64,000 bases of DNA from Diospyros lotus (lineage: Eukaryota; Streptophyta; Magnoliopsida; Ericales; Ebenaceae): positions 26,674,753 through 26,738,752 of the forward strand of contig NC_068349.1 of the NCBI RefSeq assembly GCF_014633365.1. Direction: 5' to 3'. Below are positions 9,342-20,952 of this stretch, piece after piece (the stretch's first letter is position 1; every line of letters starts with the position of its first letter). A model generated the notes under the pieces. That model was not told the origin of the DNA. It worked only from the letters and a program-made list of their open reading frames with translations, and made no database searches. Both the position numbers and the translations under genes were made by a program.

Positions 9342-10629
9342 ATTGGAATAAATAAGTGAGGGAAATTTGGGAAGAATTTAATAGGAGTAAATTAAGGGAA
9401 TTAAGGGATTTAATTAAAGAGAAATTAGCAGAGTTATTATTAAAGTGGGATTATTCATGTAGGGTTGAGGCATATAATTATATATGCATGATACTTCTTT
9501 GAAAACCTAGTGCCGTGCATTATTTTGGAGAAGCAAAGAAGGGAGTAGAAGCAGAGAGATTCTTGAATTAAGGCAAGTATCCTACTTCTTTTCTTTATGC
9601 AATTTCCCTTTTTCTATTCCTTTGAGATTGCTTTTGCAAGGTCTTATCTTCCTCTATTGGATACGGTCTCTGTAATCTTCCAAGTAAGGTCTTTTTGCTC
9701 CATGGCCAATATTTTTTTCCTTTCTTTGTTTTTGGTATGAGATTTCATTCCTCAGTTAGCCAAGGGTGAACTCATTACTCAGGCAAAAAAATCTAGTGAG
9801 TATCCAATAGAGGAAGATATTTTTTTCCTAGAGTTTACGCTCCTTATTATGGAGTAGGGGTTTTAAACTCTAGGAAAATATGTGCTTATTTCTTTTGGTT
9901 GCAGGTTCAGCCACAGGCAGGCATGAGTTTATATTTACGCCTTTGTGCCTTGAGTTGCATTTAAGGTGCATTGAGATTTATGTGGGCCGTCAGGCCAGTA
10001 TGTGCATACCTGCATGAGATATATTCACTCTGAGCATCATCATATGAGAACCTGTGCAACCATAACAGTTTATTCAAATATATCAAACTTTCATTAATGA
10101 GTTCGATTATAAGAAGAGTTAAGATATCCCTCAGTTATGAGGGTAGTTTTCCCTTAGTTTATATCGAGTTACCTTGTGGTATTGAGATGAGTTATTTTTG
10201 ATGAGTTCTAGATTTCTTTGACTCAGCCTATTATATCTTTCATGCCTATTGCTTGCTGAGTCTTGTGACTCACCTTGTATTCTTCACCATTTCAGGTAGC
10301 GGCGAGAGAGTTCTTGAGGTGGGTTCGAACAGTGGGGTGCGTTAGATTGTGTAGGTGGAGGCCACTCAAACCTGAAGGATGTCTGGGTCATTTGGTTTTT
10401 TGGTCATTTGACATTTAGTTATTTATTTTCGCAGTTGTCTTTTATTTTATGAGGGATATTTATATTTGATGTTATCCAGTTGGGGACTAGTACATTGAGT
10501 ATAGTTTGAGTTTGCTTTTAGCATGTTGAGATTTATATTTTCAGTATTTATGAGAATTATTATTTGTTGTTATTCATTTATTCCTTATTTTATGTAGCAC
10601 CTCCCTTGGTCTGAAAGGGGGTGTCTACA
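9342..10629 (+). repeat. Left LTR remainder of the Gypsy element, internally rearranged
   Basis: 9342-9776 matches 15741-16175 and 9834-10629 matches 17487-18275. Between them is a 57-bp filler (9777-9833) where the 3' LTR has 1311 bp. The filler contains a perfect 20-bp inverted copy of 9645-9664 (at 9800-9819). The LTR ends CTACA at 10629, with the primer-binding site TGGTATCAGAGC at 10634-10645. Confidence 0.9.
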
Positions 10630-10773
10630 ATGTTGGTATCAGAGCAAAGGTTTGAGTCTGAGTCTCCCATACACACATAGGCTATTGGGTAGAGTTAAGA
10701 CCCGAGTTGTCAGTTGGGTAGTTTAGACCCGAACAAATAGAATTTTCTAACACTTTGTGGTGATGCAGGCGAG

Positions 10774-11925
10774 ATGAGTAATGCGAGAGGACAACCCCGT
10801 ACTCGTAGTCAGCCTGCTACAGTTCCTGATGAGGTTCTTGAGCAGACACATGAGACACCAAGAAAGTTTACTAGTGAGGAGTATCGACGGGGAATGGCTG
10901 AGATGCAAGGCATGTTGACCGGACTGATGCAAGTGGTGAATACTATAGCCACGAACCAGGCGAGGCCAGAGCCTCAGGAGACAGGAGGCAATGGAGGAGT
11001 TCCACCAGCCATTCCAGTAGTACCAGTCACCCCAGCAGCTTCAGTTGCGGTGACAGATAATAGGACCCAGTTGCTGAAGGATTTCATGGCATTCCGACCA
11101 CCCGAGTTCCATGGTGGCACTGATGCAGTCGCAGCGGAGAATTGGATGTTTGCAGTTGAGAAGCATCACCATTCCATTGGATGCTTAGATGATCGCCGAG
11201 TCAGACTTAGCACATTTTTGCTTCGAGGAGATGCTGAGAGATGGTGGGAGACTGCCCGCCAGAGATTTGGAGATAGGGAGCTGACTTGGGCCGAGTTCCA
11301 GTAGATGTTTAATGTAGCTTATTGTCCAGCGTGGGTTCAAGAGCAAAAGACCTACGAGTTTAACGATCTGGTTCAAGGTAGCAAGACCGTAGCACAGTAT
11401 GAGGCGGAGTTTACAGCTTTGGCTCGATATGCTCCAGAGTTGGTTTCCACAGAGGCGAAGAAGGCCTCTAAGTTTCAGAGAGGACTATGTGCTAACATTC
11501 GCCATGCTTTCGGAGGAGTTCAGTGCGAGGAGTATGCTGCAACTGTCCAGCAGACGTACGTGGTTGAGAGAGACCGTAATGAATGGAGAGCGATACAAGC
11601 AAGCAAGAAAGGAGCTGGTTCATCTTTTAATGGCAAGAAGAGAAAGTGGGCAGCTGGGCAGGGACGCAGTGAGGGGAAGGAACCACTGTGTCGTCAGTGT
11701 GGGAGGTGGCACAAGGGTCAGTGCATGGTTGGACAGGACGTATGCTATCAGTGTGGATAGGTTGGCCATATGAAGAAGGATTGTCCGAGGAATCAGACAG
11801 CGCCTCCAGCACCCCCATCTCAGGAGGTAACTTGCTTCAAGTGTGGTTAGCGAGGGCACAAGGCAAATGTGTGCACACGTCCACCGCAGTATAGAGGATA
11901 CAGGGCAGGAGGTCAGGGCCCGAGG
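10774..11925 (+). pseudogene. Gypsy gag (capsid and zinc knuckles), three in-frame stops
   Basis: Frame 1 from ATG 10774 (MSNARGQPRTRSQ) encodes the retrotransposon gag capsid: AENWMFAVEKHH near 11137, LLRGDAERWWETARQRF near 11218, and the YEAEFTALARYAPELV block near 11398. CCHC-like motifs follow near 11690 (CRQCGRWHKGQC), 11743 and 11833. Stops interrupt the frame at 11302, 11758 and 11848. The latter two fall in knuckles where a Gln codon is usual, consistent with CAG to TAG. In the intact family gag continues into pol in this frame. Confidence 0.9.
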
Positions 11926-13257
11926 GGTAATCAGAGGCCACCAACTAGGGGACCAGTGGCAGTCCAAGCACCCCCACCACTTCTACCAGCAGCTCAGCAC
12001 CCGCCTATGGCAGAGAGACCCCAGGTTCAGGGTAGAGTTTACGCTCTCACATCAGTTGAGGCCGAGCAGGGCAGCGAGACGATCCAAGGTATTCTATCTC
12101 TCTATGATCATGATGTTCAAGTGCTTTTTGATACTGGAGCTACACATTCTTTTATTGCACCACATGCTATGTGTTATATTCCACATTCTTGGATCGCGTT
12201 GCCATATCATTTGATTGTGTCTACCCCTGGGGATAGAATCATGGTGGGGAGGGAGAAATTTGAAAATTGTGAGATAGGAATGCATGATAGGAAGTTATTG
12301 GGTGATTTGATCATTCTTGATATTAGTGACTTTGATTTGATCCTTGGTATGGATTGGTTATCTCGACATTATGCTAAAGTTGACTGTCGTAAGAAGACTA
12401 TTTCTTTCGAGATACCTCTACAGTCGGTCCTTATATATAGAGGTGTCAAGCCTATATTTACAATACCCATGATCTCTGTGATGAAAGTAGAGAAGTTGTT
12501 ACGAGATGGTTGTGAAGCCTACTTAGCTTTCGTGACTACTGATGAAGGGAGCAAGAAAGATTTAACTGAGGTGCCAGTAGTTCAAGATTTTGTCAATGTC
12601 TTTTCTGATGACCTACCGGGATTGCCGCCCCGGCGAGATGTGGAGTTTTCTATTGAGTTATTACCTGGTACCCAGCCTGTATCTAAGGTTCCGTACCGTA
12701 TGGCGCCTAATGAGCTTAAGGAGTTGAAGACCCAGTTGGAAGAGTTGATAGAGAAGGGTTTCATTCGACCCAGCTCGTCTCCTTGGGGTGCACCTGTTTT
12801 GTTCGTGAGAAAGAAAGATGGATCGCTACGGCTATGTATCGATTATCGCCAGCTAAATCAGGTAACTATCAAGAATAAATACCCTTTACCTCGAGTGGAT
12901 GATTTACTAAATCAGTTGTGAGGAGCTAAGGTATTCTCGAAGATTGATTTGAGATTGAGCTATCATCAAGGACGAGTTAGAGATGAAGACATTCAGAAGA
13001 CAGCTTTTCGGACTCGATATGGTCATTATGAGTTCGTGGTGATGCCTTTCGGTTTGACTAATGCCCCAGCTATTTTCATGGACCTGATGAATCAAGGCCT
13101 TCGTGAGTATTTAGATTGCTTTATTATTGTGTTTATTGATGATATTCTAGTATACTCACCCAGTGCAGAGGAGCATGAGGAGCATCTTACCTTAGTATTG
13201 AGGAGGCTTAGAGAGGAGCAGTATATGCCAAGTTTAGCAAGTGCGAGTTTTGGCTAG
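11926..13257 (+). pseudogene. Gypsy protease and reverse transcriptase, broken
   Basis: Frame 1 continues. The aspartic protease motif FDTGATHSF has its catalytic Asp codon at 12130, with LILGMDWL near 12337. RT follows: [13 protein letters not shown] near 12691, [11 protein letters not shown] near 12829, and the active site FIDDILVYS with its Asp pair at 13138-13143. A TGA at 12919 follows LLNQL. Near 13218-13226 an indel moves the frame, since downstream RT (sequence from about 13227) reads in frame 3. Confidence 0.9.
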
Positions 13258-13960
13258 ATCGGATTGGATTCTTGGGTCATATTGTGTCTGGAGATGGCAT
13301 TTCAGTGGATCTCGAGAAGACTAAGGCAGTTATGGATTGGCCAAGGCCGACGACAGTGACAGAGATCCGTAGTTTCTTGGGACTTGCTAGATATTATAGA
13401 CGATTTATTGAAGGTTTTGCTCGTTTATCTTCCCCGATGACAAAGCTGACGAGGAAAGGAGTAAAGTTCGAGTGGAACGATGCGTGTGAGCGATCTTTCC
13501 AAGAATTGAAGAGGAGATTGACTACTGCACCAGTTTTGGCTATTTCGAGGAGTGGAGAAAAGTTTTCGGTATACAGCGATGCTTCCCATTCAGGTTTGGG
13601 ATGTGTGTTGATGCAAGAAGGGCGAGTTAATGCTTATGCCTCGAGGTAATTGAAGAGACACGAGATGAACTATCCCACTCATGACTTAGAGTTAGCAGCA
13701 GTGGTATTTGCTTTAAAGATCTGGCGACACTATTTGTATGGAGAGAAGGTGGAGATCTATACCGACCACAAGAGCTTACATTATCTTTTGTCACAAAAAG
13801 AGTTAAACATGAGGCAAAGACGATGGATTGAATTGTTTAAACATTTTGATTGTGAGATCTTATACCATCCTGGTAAGGCTAATGTGGTAGCTGATGCCTT
13901 GAGTAAGCGAGGAGCTTCGATGGCTACTATGATGACGCAAGAGTGGATGTTATTGGAGCA
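13227..13960 (+). pseudogene. Gypsy RT end and RNase H
   Basis: Frame 3. The RT thumb/connection reads [14 protein letters not shown] near 13268 and [13 protein letters not shown] near 13372. RNase H follows: [18 protein letters not shown] near 13564 (first catalytic Asp), [17 protein letters not shown] near 13686, [11 protein letters not shown] near 13757, and [10 protein letters not shown] near 13880. A TAA at 13647 replaces a residue after AYASR, probably Gln. Otherwise the domain is well preserved. Confidence 0.9.
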
Positions 13961-15464
13961 GTTGAGTGCTCTATCTATTTCAACCCCTGCGGATCAGGCT
14001 TTGATGAGTTGTGCTTACATGAGGGTTCAGCCTGAATTATTTGATCGAATTAAGGCATGGCAATTGGGAGATGAGAAACTAGCTAAAGTTCTAGCCGACA
14101 TTGAAAGTTTTACCTCTGTGGGGTATTCTGTTCGAGTTGATGGTATTCTAGTTTTTCGTGGTCATATCTGTGTACCTAATGTTGAGGACCTTAAGCAAGA
14201 GATTTTGAATGAAGCACATAAGCCTCGGTATACTATTCATCCTAGTGTCTCTAAGATGTACCAGGACTTGAAGCGTCAATTTTGGTGGAGTGGTATGAAG
14301 AGAGATGTGGCTAAGTATGTATCCCAGTGTTCAGTGTGTCAACAGGTGAAGGCAGAACATCAAAAACCTGCAGGGTTATTACTTCCCTTGTCGATTCCGA
14401 AATGGAAATAGGATAGTATTACTATGGACTTTGTAATGGGTTTACATAAGACGGCACAAGGCCATGATGCTATATGGGTGGTTGTGGATCGCCTTTCCAA
14501 GTCAGCCCATTTTCTACCCATTAAGAAGACTTATCCATTGGACAGGTTAGCGAGGATTTATATCAAGGAAATTGTTAAGCTGCATGGAGTTCCTTCTAGC
14601 ATTATTTCAGATAGAGATCCCCAATTCACTTCTCATTTTTGGACAGCGTTGCAAGAAGCTTTGGGTACTCAACTGAAGTTTAGTACTACATTCCATCCTT
14701 AGACAGATGGTCAGTCCGAGCGGACCATTAGGACTTTGAAGGACATGTTGAGAGCTTGTGTTTTAGACTTCCACGGCAGTTGGGACGAGCATTTACTTTT
14801 GGTGGAGTTTGCATATAACAATAGTTTCCATTCGAGTATTGGTATGCCGCCATATGAGGCTTTGTATGGCCGACCATGTCGATCGCCTATATGTTGGGAG
14901 GAGATTGGTGATAGGACCTTGCTAGGGCCCGAAATCGTGGAGCAGACGACTGAGAAGATCAAGCTCATTAAAGCTAGAATAAAGATAGCATAGGATTGAC
15001 AGAAGAGTTATGCCGATAAGAGGCGATATGACTTGGAGTTCGAGGTTGGTGACCATGTTTGGTTGAGAGTCATGCTTATGAAGGGTGTGCGACGTTTTGG
15101 AGTATCAGGGAAGCTTAGCCCACGTTATATTGGACCGTTTGAGATATTGAGGAGAGTTGGATCTTTGGCATATGAGTTAGCTTTACCACCTCAATTGGCT
15201 CACGTTCATAATGTGTTCCATGTATCGATGTTGAGGAAGTATGTTCCCGATCCGCAGCATGTGATTGATTATCAGTCGCTTGAGGTTAGTGAGGATGTGT
15301 CCTATAAGGAGATGCCCGTCAGTATTTTGGAGCGCAAGGAAAAGATTTTGAGGAACCGCTCAATTCCACTTATCAAAGTGCAATGGCAGCGACACTCTCA
15401 AGATGAGGCAACTTGGGAGCTAGAGGAAGATATGCGACACCGATATCCCTCCTTGTTCGAGTGA
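13961..15464 (+). pseudogene. Gypsy integrase with chromodomain-like C-terminus
   Basis: Frame 3. The HHCC zinc domain is near 14210-14345 ([10 protein letters not shown]...CSVCQQVK). The DDE core has MDFVMGL near 14424, [14 protein letters not shown] near 14478, and [14 protein letters not shown] near 14602. GQSERTI near 14710 holds the catalytic Glu. The C-terminal GPF/chromodomain part is 15033-15464: RYIGPFEIL near 15122, HNVFHVSMLRKYVP near 15206, then VQWQRHSQDEATWELEEDMR near 15378-15437. Stops lie at 14409, 14700, 14991 and 14997; most are explained by a C-to-T or G-to-A change. The chromodomain may guide integration to heterochromatin in this family. Confidence 0.92.
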
Positions 15465-15495
15465 CCAAGTATGAATTTGGGGACCAAATTCTTTT

Positions 15496-15506
15496 AAGGG
15501 GGGGAG
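15496..15506 (+). other. Polypurine tract of the Gypsy element
   Basis: AAGGGGGGGAG lies four bases before the 3' LTR start TGTAGTGACC at 15511. Confidence 0.85.
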
Positions 15507-15510
15507 TAAT

Positions 15511-18275
15511 TGTAGTGACCCGTAAGAGGACCTAAGAAATTTCGAGTGAAATAAATATTTTGAGGGCTTGGAAATTTTGAGAATTTAAATTTTTGGGAAA
15601 TTAAGATGATTTTTTTTTTTTTTTGGCCAAGGGAAAGATTTTATAGGTATTTAAATTTTTTTTTTAAAGAATGCAAGAATATCATTATTTGGAATTTTAG
15701 GATTTTACTAGAATAAAGATTTTATTTTATTTAGGGAGAAATTGGAATAAATAAGTGAGGGAAATTTTGGAAGAATTTAATAGGAGTAAATTAAGGGAAT
15801 TAAGGGATTTAATTAAAGAGAAATTAGGAGAGTTATTATTAAAGTGGGATTATTCATGTAGGGTTGAGGCATATAATTATATATGCATGATACTTCTTTG
15901 AAAACCTAGCGCCGTGCATTATTTTGGAGAAGCAAAGAAGGGAGGAGAAGCAGAGAGATTCTTGAATTAAGGCAAGTATCCTACTTCTTTCTTTATGTAA
16001 TTTTCCTTTTTCTATTCCTTTGAGATTGCTTTTGCAAGGTCTTATCTTCCTCTATTGGATACGGTCTCTGTAATCTTCCAAGTAAGGTCTTTTTGCTCCA
16101 TGGCCAATATTTTTTTTCCTTTCTTTGTTTTTGGTATGAGATTTCATTCCTCAGTTAGCCAAGGGTGAACTCATTCAATTGCATCAAGTGAGCGTCTTCA
16201 GTTTCTCCTTCTTTGTTTTCAAAGGCAATATATCTATATGCATGTATGAATAGAGGTTGCATAAAATATTTAAGAGTCTTGATGTTATCTTCAATTGTTC
16301 TTGAAATCTTTTCAGATTTTATTCTCTTCCATTGGGTATTGATCTACCCAAATCTCTTTTCCGGAATTGTGTAGCATTTAGAGTTTGATTGGCATTGATA
16401 TATATTTATATATGTTGGGATAGAAGTTGCTGTAATTAACGTAAGTATACATATATGTATATATATATATCATTCAATGGTTGCAGAGATCTTGGAGCTT
16501 GAGATTTTATATGTATATCCTTTTAATTGAGTTTTAATCATCCCCAAGTGTTATTTTAATTTGTGTGGCTGATTTTTGGGATTGAAGTTGTATATACTCA
16601 TGCTCGCATACACTCTGTTTTGCTGTTTCACATAGCAAAATCTAGAAGATGACATTGTAGCAACAGCATAGCAGCGAGTTATTGTAGCAATTCGGGTTAC
16701 TGTAGCACCGAGAGAAGAAAATCCTTTTTCATCCTAATATGATTTTAATGCAAATAAAAATCTCTTTAATTAAGTTCTAAATTAAATTTAAATTATTATA
16801 AATAAAGATTAATAAGATTTAAAGAAATCTTATGCCTTAAAAATAATATTAAGCAAGTCTTATTCATCTAACGTATCCTTGAATTCATAAGACTTGAGAT
16901 CTAATATGTAACTTTTTGATTTAAGTTTAATTAAGATAATTATATTATTGAGACAATTTGAGAGTGAGAAGAGAGTTTCAACTAAAATAAACATTATTGG
17001 ATCCATTACTCCATATTAATTCTTAAGAGATCTAATATTGGTTGCCTCAAAATAATTTATCAGATATTCAAAGTTTTAATGTTAAAAAATCCTTAAGACT
17101 TGCAATTGGAGTTTAATATGGCTTTTCAAGTTCAATGAATGCTAAGCTAATTACCTTGGTTGAAGAGTAGTAATTAAATTGAGATAAGAGTTAGAGATTC
17201 CATATTCTTATAATCATTCCAAGATATCAAGTCTCCAATACAATGAGAATTAAGATACATGCATTGCATGAGATTGTGATGAGATCTGTTATGAAACATG
17301 AGTGTTCATGTTGTGTGAGCATGGAGCATTTTGTTTATTGTGGAGCACTACATATTGTGTGCTAGCATATTATTTATGCATTGTTGCATTGAGGCGGCCT
17401 GGTCCGCGATGGGATCCCTTGAGCTCATTTTGAGATCTTTGATTACCGATAATTAGGGGCATCGTACGGCCCTAGCGAGATAATTATTTACGCTCCTTAT
17501 TATGGAGTAGGGGTTTTAAACTCTAGTGAGTATATGTGCTTATTTCTTTTGGTTACAGGTTCAGCCACAAGCAAGTATGAGTTTATATTTACGCCTTTGT
17601 GCCTTGAGTTGCATTTAAGGTGCATTGAGATTTATGTGGGCCGTCAGGCCAGTATGTGCATACCTGCATGAGATATATTCACTCTGAGCATCATCATATG
17701 AGAACCTGTGCAACCATAACAGTTTATTCAAATATATCAAACTTTCATTAATGAGTTCGATTATAAGAAGAGTTAAGATATCCCTCAGTTATGAGGGTAG
17801 TTTTCCCTTAGTTTATATCGAGTTACCTTGTGGTATTGAGATGAGTTATTTTTGATGAGTTCAAGATTTCTTTGACTCAGCCTATTATATCTTTCATGCC
17901 TATTGCTTGCTGAGTCTTGTGACTCACCTTGTATTCTTCACCATTTCAGGTAGCGGCGAGAGAGTTCCCGAGGTGGGTTCTAGCAGTGGGGTGCGTTAGA
18001 TTGTTTACGTGGAGGCCACTCAAACCTGAAGGATGTCTGGGTCATTTGGTCATTTGACATTTAGTTATTTATTTCCGCAGTTGTCTTTTATTTTATGAGG
18101 GATATTTATATTTGATGTTGTCCAGTTGGGGACTAGTATATTGAGTACAGTTTGAGTTTGCGTTTAGCATGTTGAGATTTATATTTTTAGTATTTATGAG
18201 AATTATTATTTGTTGTTATTCGTTTATTCCTTATTTTATGTAGCTCCTCCCTTGGTCTGAAAGGGGGTGTCTACA
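15511..18275 (+). repeat. 3' LTR of the Gypsy element, 2765 bp
   Basis: It runs from TGTAGTGACC to GTCTACA and shares its ends with the left LTR remainder. It retains 1311 bp (16176-17486) that the left LTR lacks. That segment includes an (AT)n stretch near 16448-16471. Short homopolymer T runs lie at 15610-15625 and 15656-15664. No ORF is supported. Confidence 0.9.
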
Positions 18276-18607
18276 TTATGAGATAAGAGATTGTATGTAT
18301 GAGAGTGTGAATTGTATATTATTTTTGTATGGGACAGAAAAATGTATTATGATATTTTTTCGTGTATGTGAGGAAATAGGATATCAAGCAAGTGCAATCA
18401 AGGCAATCAGATTTAATAATCAGGTTTGGTTTTTAAACACTTAAAAATTATTTTATCTATTAAGAAATATCCAAAATATTTTTATGCTATTAGTATTTTT
18501 GAAAGGGGGAGCTTATAGTATAAAATTAAGGAGGAGTTCAAAAATATTTTATCATATTAATCACCTCATAAATCATGTTTTTTTGTCATCATAAAAACTG
18601 GGGAGAA
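18276..18607 (+). mobile_element. Probable 3' internal tail of a SIRE-like Copia element
   Basis: No ORF is present. The sequence has the GGGGGAG-rich motifs and TTTGTCATCATAAAAACTGG stretch that usually precede the 3' LTR of SIRE-type Copia elements, ending in a purine-rich CTGGGGAGAA directly before TGTTGAGCC. This rests on pattern recognition, without a matching internal domain. Confidence 0.45.
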
Positions 18608-19610
18608 TGTTGAGCCAACTTATTCATATTAATTAAGTTTTAATGATTAACAAAAATATTTTTATGATATAAATGTTTTCTCTTTACTCATACAAAAGTA
18701 AATTTATTTTGAATTAAAAGAGAATTGCTTTTAGACATATTTTCTTATTTTAATCATTTGTCTCAAAAACTTATATTTGAATTTTTAAATTTTGAATTAA
18801 AGGAGAATTATTTTTAGACATGTTTCCTCTTACTCATACAAAAAGTAAATTTATTTTGAATTAAAGGAGATTAATTTTAGACATGTTTTCTTGTTTTAAT
18901 CATTTATATCTCAAAAGCTTATATTTAAATTTTTAAATTTTGATTTCTTATACAAAGAGTAAATTTATTTTGAATTAAAAGCAAGACATGTTTTCTTATT
19001 GTTTGAGAAAACTTAAATATTTTTTGAATTTCAAACTTTATATTAACCCTTTCCTCAATGGCTAGTGTGTTTGGAAGATGTATATATATAGGGTAAGTAT
19101 AGAGGCTCAAGGTAGAACAAATTTGATAGAGAATTCAAACAAAAGTGAGAAGGTTCAAAGTGCTGGAAGTGTGCTGGCTGGTGGAATTCTCAACCGTTGG
19201 TGACTTATTTGTAATTGTCTCTGGTTGTAAGTTTGTTATTTTTACTCACTTGTTATGTGATGGGATTATTTTACTCACTTGTTGTGTGAGGGGATTATAT
19301 TTGCTAGTAGTATGCTAGTGGTTTTTGCTTAGACAAGGGATTTTATGTTGATTTCAGCTCCAATTAAAAGCTAGTGTTGATTCTCCCTAGTAGAACCTCA
19401 AGCTAAGTATTGAGAGAGAGGATTAGGCTCTTTAGAGCCGAACCTCTATAAATTTCTCTTATTCCTTGTGGTTGTGTGATTTTATTTTTATTAATTATAT
19501 TATAATCACCATATATTAAAATCACAAATTTAAGAGTTTTTAAAACAGTAAAAATTATTAATTAATTTTTAAAAACCCAATTTACCCTCTCTTGGGTATT
19601 TCTCTGGGCA
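18608..19610 (+). repeat. Probable SIRE-like LTR (about 1.0 kb)
   Basis: It begins TGTTGAGCC after a purine-rich tract and ends CTCTGGGCA. Its last part resembles the ends of 32251-34112 and the minus-strand fragment at 39131-39463: a 'gaaccactataaa' type block, a T-rich stretch, then 'cccaatt(t/c)accct(c)tcttgggt'. The sequence after 19610 has no primer-binding site, so it is a 3' or solo LTR. No target duplication was identified. Confidence 0.5.
18677..19015 (+). repeat. AT-rich tandem repeats inside the SIRE-like LTR
   Basis: The block ACAAA(A)GTAAATTTATTTTGAATTAAA followed by TTTTAGACATGTTTTCTT recurs about four times with units of variable length (up to ~150 bp; starts near 18690, 18836, 18950). 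It is noncoding. Confidence 0.7.
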
Positions 19611-19623
19611 ATAATGATGATCA

Positions 19624-19660
19624 TGACGATGATGACGACGACGACGACGACGACGATGAT
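19624..19660 (+). repeat. (GAC/GAT)n trinucleotide microsatellite
   Basis: About twelve consecutive GAC or GAT triplets. A short ORF running through it reads as an Asp run and is not considered a gene. Confidence 0.9.
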
Positions 19661-19689
19661 CATACTAATACTGGCAATAGTGGAGCAAG

Positions 19690-19835
19690 AGTTGTAGTTT
19701 TGGCGATGCGATTCAACCGCAGGCCTACATTTGCATGTAGAGTTTTGTTTAGGAGATTCAGTATTGCACCTATATCCATGGATGGATGTTTTGTTTTGGC
19801 TATTTGATATTGCACCTACATCCGTAGCTGAGACA
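19690..19835 (+). repeat. ~48-bp degenerate repeats with CCTACATCCG core, locus 1
   Basis: About three units share GTTTTG(T/G)..., a central G-rich stretch, then GCACCTACATCCGTAG or variants (cores near 19722, 19767 and 19815). The same pattern occurs at 63095-63840. Confidence 0.55.
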
Positions 19836-20952
19836 ACTCCAAGGGGGTCACGCGAGCGACACAACATCATTGAAGAGTCTTCTAAAAGAGTATCTCCTCC
19901 GGGAGGAATGCTGAGTTGTTCCCAAATTATGGGCCTTTTTAACTTGGCTAGGGTAACCCATGTCCACAACTGCATTACCTCTTAAAGAGTCGTCGTATCT
20001 GATGGAAGAGATTGACTGGCTTTCTTCTTCTCTTCTTTTTTTAAAGTGTTTGCTCTGATGAAAGCTAGTTGCATCCAAGACTGTCTTGGGTGACCGGCTT
20101 TAGAATATTCTTTTTCTGGATGGCTTGGCAATTCTGGTACCATGGACAACCTTATTCCAGGGACACAGTTAGTGCTTCTCCTAGGGAGACAGCTTCTTGC
20201 TTGCAGTTTATCCTTCGAGAGATAAGGACTACATTAGATTCCCTTGAATTGTTCCAGGGGGTTAGAGTCTATATGTTGGGCATATCTTATAGTTATGGGA
20301 AGGTTTTTTCGAAGGTACTTCTTTGAATGTCCCTTCGTTTATTCTCACAACTATTTTTCGCTTCTTTGATTAGATACAATACTATTTAAAAGGAAAGAAA
20401 ACATGTCTCCAATTGCTTCTGTCTTCTTCACAGGGTGACAACAAAGGGCAGACTTATCTGGGATGCCTGGGGGAGTTATGCTCACTTGGAGAGTTACGCT
20501 TCCACTTGTATTCTACTAACCAGATGAAGTAAATAGAATGTTGGATAAGCCTTCATCATGGTAGATATCTTTCCTTCATAGTAGGCGCATAAGCTTGCAA
20601 GATGCTGGTGCACCACCTCCATCACAGCTCTGGATATGAAGAAAAGATGGCTGCAGGAGACTGTGAGGAGCTGGGACTTCTGTGAGTTGGATGAAAGTAG
20701 GCAACCCCTTTCCTAGCAATCCGAAAGGTGCTAAGGTCCTTCTCCACCTTCTACACTTCTTTTCCCTTCTTCTTCATGCGATTTACAAGGGTAGTCTTAA
20801 GGGAGGAAGGTGGTGAAATGCAAAGCTTGATGACCATGGCCAAATGCCTTTGCAACAGGAGAAGTTGACCATAAGAAAAATGGTCACAAACTTTGTTAGA
20901 CATTGTAGAGCCATCTTTGCACTTTGTCTCCCACCTTGGGAGATCCTAATAT
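19836..20952. other. Unassigned sequence, 1.1 kb
   Basis: It contains several ORFs under 140 codons on both strands with no recognisable domain, and no repeat structure that I could identify. It may be retroelement internal sequence too decayed to name. Confidence 0.4.

Larger units (their letters stand above)
9342..18275 (+). mobile_element. Ty3/Gypsy chromovirus (Tekay/Del-like), split by the Copia insertion
   Basis: Left LTR remainder 9342-10629, tRNA-Met-type primer-binding site, gag, protease, RT, RNase H, integrase with C-terminal chromodomain-like sequence, polypurine tract, and 3' LTR 15511-18275. RT before integrase defines Gypsy. The chromodomain-like end and zinc-knuckle gag fit the Tekay/Del chromoviruses. 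Shared LTR parts differ by roughly 2 percent, so it is older than the Copia inside it. The original left end lies before the window. Confidence 0.92.

Noticed and set aside
19592..19975. ORFs with an Asp run or a Val/Ile run across the GAC microsatellite
   Set aside because: Microsatellite reading in different frames, without start context or domain.
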